From CSP1-5 sp964348275 (GTDB lineage Bacteria > Methylomirabilota > Methylomirabilia > Methylomirabilales > CSP1-5), in NCBI GenBank assembly GCA_964348275.1, contig CAYGBT010000038.1, positions 1 to 26,483 of the forward strand: DNA of 26,483 nt, read 5' to 3'. The number at the start of each line of letters is the position of its first letter. Positions within the stretch are counted from its first letter, which is position 1. The notes beneath the pieces are model-generated. The model worked only from the letters and a program-made list of their open reading frames with translations. It was not told the origin of the DNA and did not search any database. The position numbers were made by a program, and so were the translations under genes. Below are positions 23,899 to 26,483 of this stretch, one piece after another.

Positions 23899-24998
23899 GC
23901 ATGGAACCCGTGGAGACACGGCGTGGCAGGCTCTGGGAGTGGCTCGACGAGCGTATCGGGCTCTCGGAGCTGGAGAAGCTTGCAAGGAAGAAGGAGGTCC
24001 CGGTCCACCGGCATACAGTCTGGTACTACCTGGGAGGGATGACACTCTTCCTTTTCCTGATTCAGGTGGCCACGGGTATTCTCCTGATCTTCTACTACCG
24101 CCCCAGTGCCGAGGAGGCATATGAGTCCGTCCAGTTTCTGATGGGGGAGGTGGAGTTCGGCTGGCTGATCCGCTCGATCCACTCGTGGGCGGCGAACCTG
24201 ATGATCTTCACGCTGTTCCTCCACCTCTTTAGCGTGTGGCTGCTCAAGGCATATCGCCACCCGCGTGAAATCACGTGGCTCTCGGGCATCGGACTGATGG
24301 GTATCGCGATGGCCTTCGGCTTTACCGGCTATCTGTTGCCGTGGAATGAGCTTGCCTTTTTCGCAACCCAGGTGGGGACCGAAATCACGGGGGCCGTTCC
24401 CGTGATCGGGTCGTTTCTTCTCCAGGTGTCTCGCGGCGGGGATGAGGTCACCGGGGCGACGCTGACGCGCTTTTACGGGTTCCACGTCGCGCTCCTTCCA
24501 TTGCTCACCACCCTCCTGTTGGGATTACACCTCTTCCTGGTTCAGAAGCACGGCATGAGCGTCCCACCCAGTGTCGAACGGCAGGGGAACCCGAAGCGCG
24601 TGATGCCCTTCCTGCCGAACTTCCTGCTGCGGGACATGGTGGGATGGCTCGCCGCGTTGGCGATCCTCGCTGCGCTGGCCGCCTATTTTCCGGCGGAACT
24701 GGGCGTGAAGGCCGACCCGTTTGCACCCGCCCCCGTCGGCATTAAGCCGGAATGGTACTTCATGTTCATGTTCAAGACGCTCAAGTACTTGCCGGCCCAC
24801 ATCCTTGGCATTGAGGGGGAAGTCGTAGGCATCGTCGGCTTCGGGATTGGCGGCTTGTTCCTGCTGCTCATCCCCTTCCTGGATCGGCGGACGGCCCGGG
24901 GTGAGCAGAGTCGCCTGTTCACCTGGATCGCGATTGTGACGATCGTCTACATGATTGTGTTCACGGTCCTTGGCTACACGGAGGTCCCGACGCAATGA
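23895..24998 (+). CDS. cytochrome b of a Rieske/cytochrome b complex (fused b6-subunit IV form)
   Basis: A 367-residue membrane protein that holds both the heme-b N-terminal half and the subunit-IV-like C-terminal half. Heme ligands are His96/His110 in one helix (x13 between) and His187/His202 in another (x14 between, as in cytochrome b6). The quinol-site PEWY motif is at 275-278 in KPEWYFMFMFKTLKYLP, and a GYLLPWNE segment precedes the cd helices. Length and single-chain form are shorter than mitochondrial cytochrome b. Overlaps on both sides (ATGA at 23895 and at 24995) show tight coupling in the operon. Confidence 0.95.
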   Translation: MSMEPVETRRGRLWEWLDERIGLSELEKLARKKEVPVHRHTVWYYLGGMTLFLFLIQVATGILLIFYYRPSAEEAYESVQFLMGEVEFGWLIRSIHSWAANLMIFTLFLHLFSVWLLKAYRHPREITWLSGIGLMGIAMAFGFTGYLLPWNELAFFATQVGTEITGAVPVIGSFLLQVSRGGDEVTGATLTRFYGFHVALLPLLTTLLLGLHLFLVQKHGMSVPPSVERQGNPKRVMPFLPNFLLRDMVGWLAALAILAALAAYFPAELGVKADPFAPAPVGIKPEWYFMFMFKTLKYLPAHILGIEGEVVGIVGFGIGGLFLLLIPFLDRRTARGEQSRLFTWIAIVTIVYMIVFTVLGYTEVPTQ

Positions 24999-25618
24999 AA
25001 CCGCCTCGGCTGTTCGCTGCGATCATGCTTTGTGGGGGCTTTTGGGCTGCGGGCATGCCGGCCGTTGCGCAAGCGCCGGGAGATGAGGAGCGAGGACGCG
25101 CCCTCTTCACGAATAAGCATTGCACGCGCTGCCATGGCCCCCGTGGGCAGCAGAAAATCGGGCCCGCGCTGGAGGATCTTCAGCAACGTCAGGGAGTCCT
25201 TGAGCTGGCGGGCCGACTCTGGAATCACGCCCCGGCGATGTTCGCGGCGCTCAAACAGGAGGGATTCGACTGGCCGGGGGTCAGTGTTGACGAGATGGCT
25301 GACTTGATGTCGTACCTTCAGGCTGATCCTCTGTGGGACCCCATCGCCAATCTGTTGGCGGGACAAGTTGTCCTGGTCCGGAAAGGGTGTCTCAAGTGTC
25401 ACGGGCTCCGCGGGGAGGGGGGCGCAGTGGGAAACGAGCTGACGAGATATCAGAGTGGGTACGAATCTCCCATTGTCTGGGCAACCATGATATGGAATCA
25501 TTCCCCCCAGATGGCAAAAGATGCCGAGCGAATGGGAGTGCTCTACCCGCGGTTTAGCGGGGAGGAGATGGTGAACCTGGTTGGGTTTTTGAGGAATGTG
25601 GCCACGCAACCCGAATGA
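24995..25618 (+). CDS. diheme cytochrome c (two-module relative of the tetraheme protein)
   Basis: A 207-residue secreted protein with a signal peptide (LFAAIMLCGGFWAAGMPAVAQ) and two CxxCH modules: CTRCH with LWNHAPAMF, and CLKCH with MIWNHSPQMAK. Each module ends in an EMADLMSYL/EMVNLVGFL helix. The modules match those of the tetraheme cytochrome at 20911, so the two genes share ancestry by duplication. Its place directly after cytochrome b suggests it accepts electrons from the Rieske protein or passes them on to the next carrier. Confidence 0.92.
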   Translation: MKPPRLFAAIMLCGGFWAAGMPAVAQAPGDEERGRALFTNKHCTRCHGPRGQQKIGPALEDLQQRQGVLELAGRLWNHAPAMFAALKQEGFDWPGVSVDEMADLMSYLQADPLWDPIANLLAGQVVLVRKGCLKCHGLRGEGGAVGNELTRYQSGYESPIVWATMIWNHSPQMAKDAERMGVLYPRFSGEEMVNLVGFLRNVATQPE

Positions 25619-25641
25619 CCGACATAGGAAAGGAGGGGACT

Positions 25642-25989
25642 ATGCGACTGAGACTTTTTTTAGGTTTCGCGCTTGTGATCGGCTTCACGATTGGAATGTT
25701 GGCCGTCGCACCCGAAGTGTCAGCAATCAAAATCCCGGCAGACTTCACAATCGAGGGGGCAAAGGACAGCCCTGGGCCCGTAACCTATAGCCACGAAAAG
25801 CACAAGGAGAAGTTCCCCAAATGTAATGCGTGTCACACCAAGGTGTTCAAGATGAAGAAGGGGAAGTCGGGGCCGCTGACGATGGCGGCAATGAACGAAG
25901 GGAAATTCTGTGGGGCGTGCCATGACGGCAAGCAAGCCTTCAGCGTGAAAGATGAGGCCAGTTGCAACAAGTGCCATACGAAAAAGTGA
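25642..25989 (+). CDS. small triheme cytochrome c7-type protein
   Basis: A 115-residue periplasmic protein. ATG 25642 follows AAAGGAGGGGACT. The signal peptide is about residues 1-27 (LFLGFALVIGFTIGMLAVAP). Three heme sites CNACH, CGACH and CNKCH, plus the N-terminal PVTYSHEKHKEKF that gives distal His ligands, match the c7/c3-type small triheme cytochromes known as soluble electron shuttles in Geobacter-like organisms. Lysine-rich loops make it basic. It is a likely soluble electron acceptor for the bc complex. Its stop overlaps the next gene's GTG (GTGA). Confidence 0.92.
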   Translation: MRLRLFLGFALVIGFTIGMLAVAPEVSAIKIPADFTIEGAKDSPGPVTYSHEKHKEKFPKCNACHTKVFKMKKGKSGPLTMAAMNEGKFCGACHDGKQAFSVKDEASCNKCHTKK

Positions 25990-26483
25990 TATCCAATATC
26001 GACGAAAAGCCCATTGTCTCCCCGCGAGCATATGGGGGAACAAGTAATCGGACAAATCATTGGAAGAGAAGGGTTGGGGGCGGCCTGCTTTCTGTTGCCT
26101 TGATCCTCCTCGCAGGGGGCGTCTCTACCCTTGCAGCGGAGGACCTTCCCTCCTCGGAAGACTGTTTCGCCTGTCACAGCGATCCAGAGCTGAGCAGAAC
26201 GGGGCCCAGGGGACGGCCCATCTCTCTCTTTGTGGATCAGCCTTCCTTTGAGGGTTCGGTGCACGGCTTCTTGGAGTGCGTCCAGTGCCACGCGGACGCG
26301 ACCGAGGTTCCTCACGCAGAGGCACTCAAAAGGGTTCGATGCCAAAGCTGTCACGAGGTTGCCGTCTCCGGGGCCCATGCTCGGCTGAACGGGAAGGATC
26401 CGGGGTGCTCCGCCTGTCACGGCTCCCATGCGATTCAACCGGCCCAAGAAGCGGAATCCACGATTTGCGAGAGGTGCCATGCG
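25986..26483 (+). CDS. multiheme c-type cytochrome, 3'-truncated by the window end
   Basis: The frame opens at GTG 25986, overlapping the upstream TGA by four bases, and runs off the right edge. The start has no ATG alternative upstream of the signal sequence, so it is easily missed. A signal/membrane segment (about 33-50, LLSVALILLAGGVSTLAAE) is followed by five CxxCH sites so far: CFACH, CVQCH, CQSCH, CSACH and CERCH. The SVHGFLECVQCH and GRPISLFVDQPSFEGS pieces resemble the N-termini of large multiheme cytochromes that are often followed by a cytochrome b-type membrane domain. Whether that domain is present lies outside the window. Confidence 0.88.
   Translation, partial: MISNIDEKPIVSPRAYGGTSNRTNHWKRRVGGGLLSVALILLAGGVSTLAAEDLPSSEDCFACHSDPELSRTGPRGRPISLFVDQPSFEGSVHGFLECVQCHADATEVPHAEALKRVRCQSCHEVAVSGAHARLNGKDPGCSACHGSHAIQPAQEAESTICERCHA

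Noticed and set aside
1..26483. tRNA, rRNA, CRISPR array, insertion sequence or phage genes
   Set aside because: None was recognised on reading either strand. Transposase-like or repeat-spacer patterns are absent.

Overview
The window (about 26.5 kb, mostly 60-67% GC by eye) looks like a chromosomal segment of an anaerobic or microaerobic Gram-negative-type bacterium rich in multiheme c-type cytochromes. The mix of an NnrS-like protein, sigma-54 regulation, an archaeal-type nicotinate phosphoribosyltransferase, NrfD-type and Rieske/cytochrome b complexes, and intergenic 'GTTCATGGTTCA' and 'AATTTCGAAATT' repeats would fit NC10/Methylomirabilota or Nitrospirota-like lineages. That placement is inference, not a database result.

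Layout. Positions 1-2779 hold a 5'-truncated NnrS-like membrane protein and a radical SAM protein. A ZIP metal transporter lies on the minus strand (3124-3924). A soluble PAS histidine kinase and an NtrC-type sigma-54 response regulator overlap at 4312-7360. A stress block follows: GNAT acetyltransferase, tandem UspA, CBS-pair protein, second tandem UspA (7827-11107). Then come nicotinate phosphoribosyltransferase (11344-12504), a CBS-BON protein (12661-13350), a ZnuABC-type zinc/manganese importer (13641-16170) and a small secreted protein (16366-16824).

The second half is respiratory. A PCYCGC-type membrane-anchored protein (17227-17694) is interrupted by an in-frame TGA exactly where its family has the first Cys of a CxxC, so it is a candidate selenoprotein. 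It is followed by an octaheme cytochrome c / Tat-type four-cluster ferredoxin / NrfD module of visibly lower GC (17749-20557). Then comes a Rieske/cytochrome b complex embedded among multiheme cytochromes (20911 to the right edge): tetraheme c, nine-heme c, Rieske, fused cytochrome b, diheme c, triheme c7 and a truncated multiheme c.

The regulatory picture may be the most novel part. Two near-perfect sigma-54 (-24/-12) promoters lie upstream of the GNAT-UspA operon (7736) and of the candidate selenoprotein (17131). Each is preceded by two 18-bp palindromes of the form YRGGRCA-N4-TGTCYYR at enhancer-like distances (7530, 7619; 16871, 17028). The palindromes share no obvious match with operators I know. 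The NtrC-type regulator encoded next to the first promoter is the natural candidate to bind them, which would link a stress module and a redox/cytochrome module in one two-component regulon.
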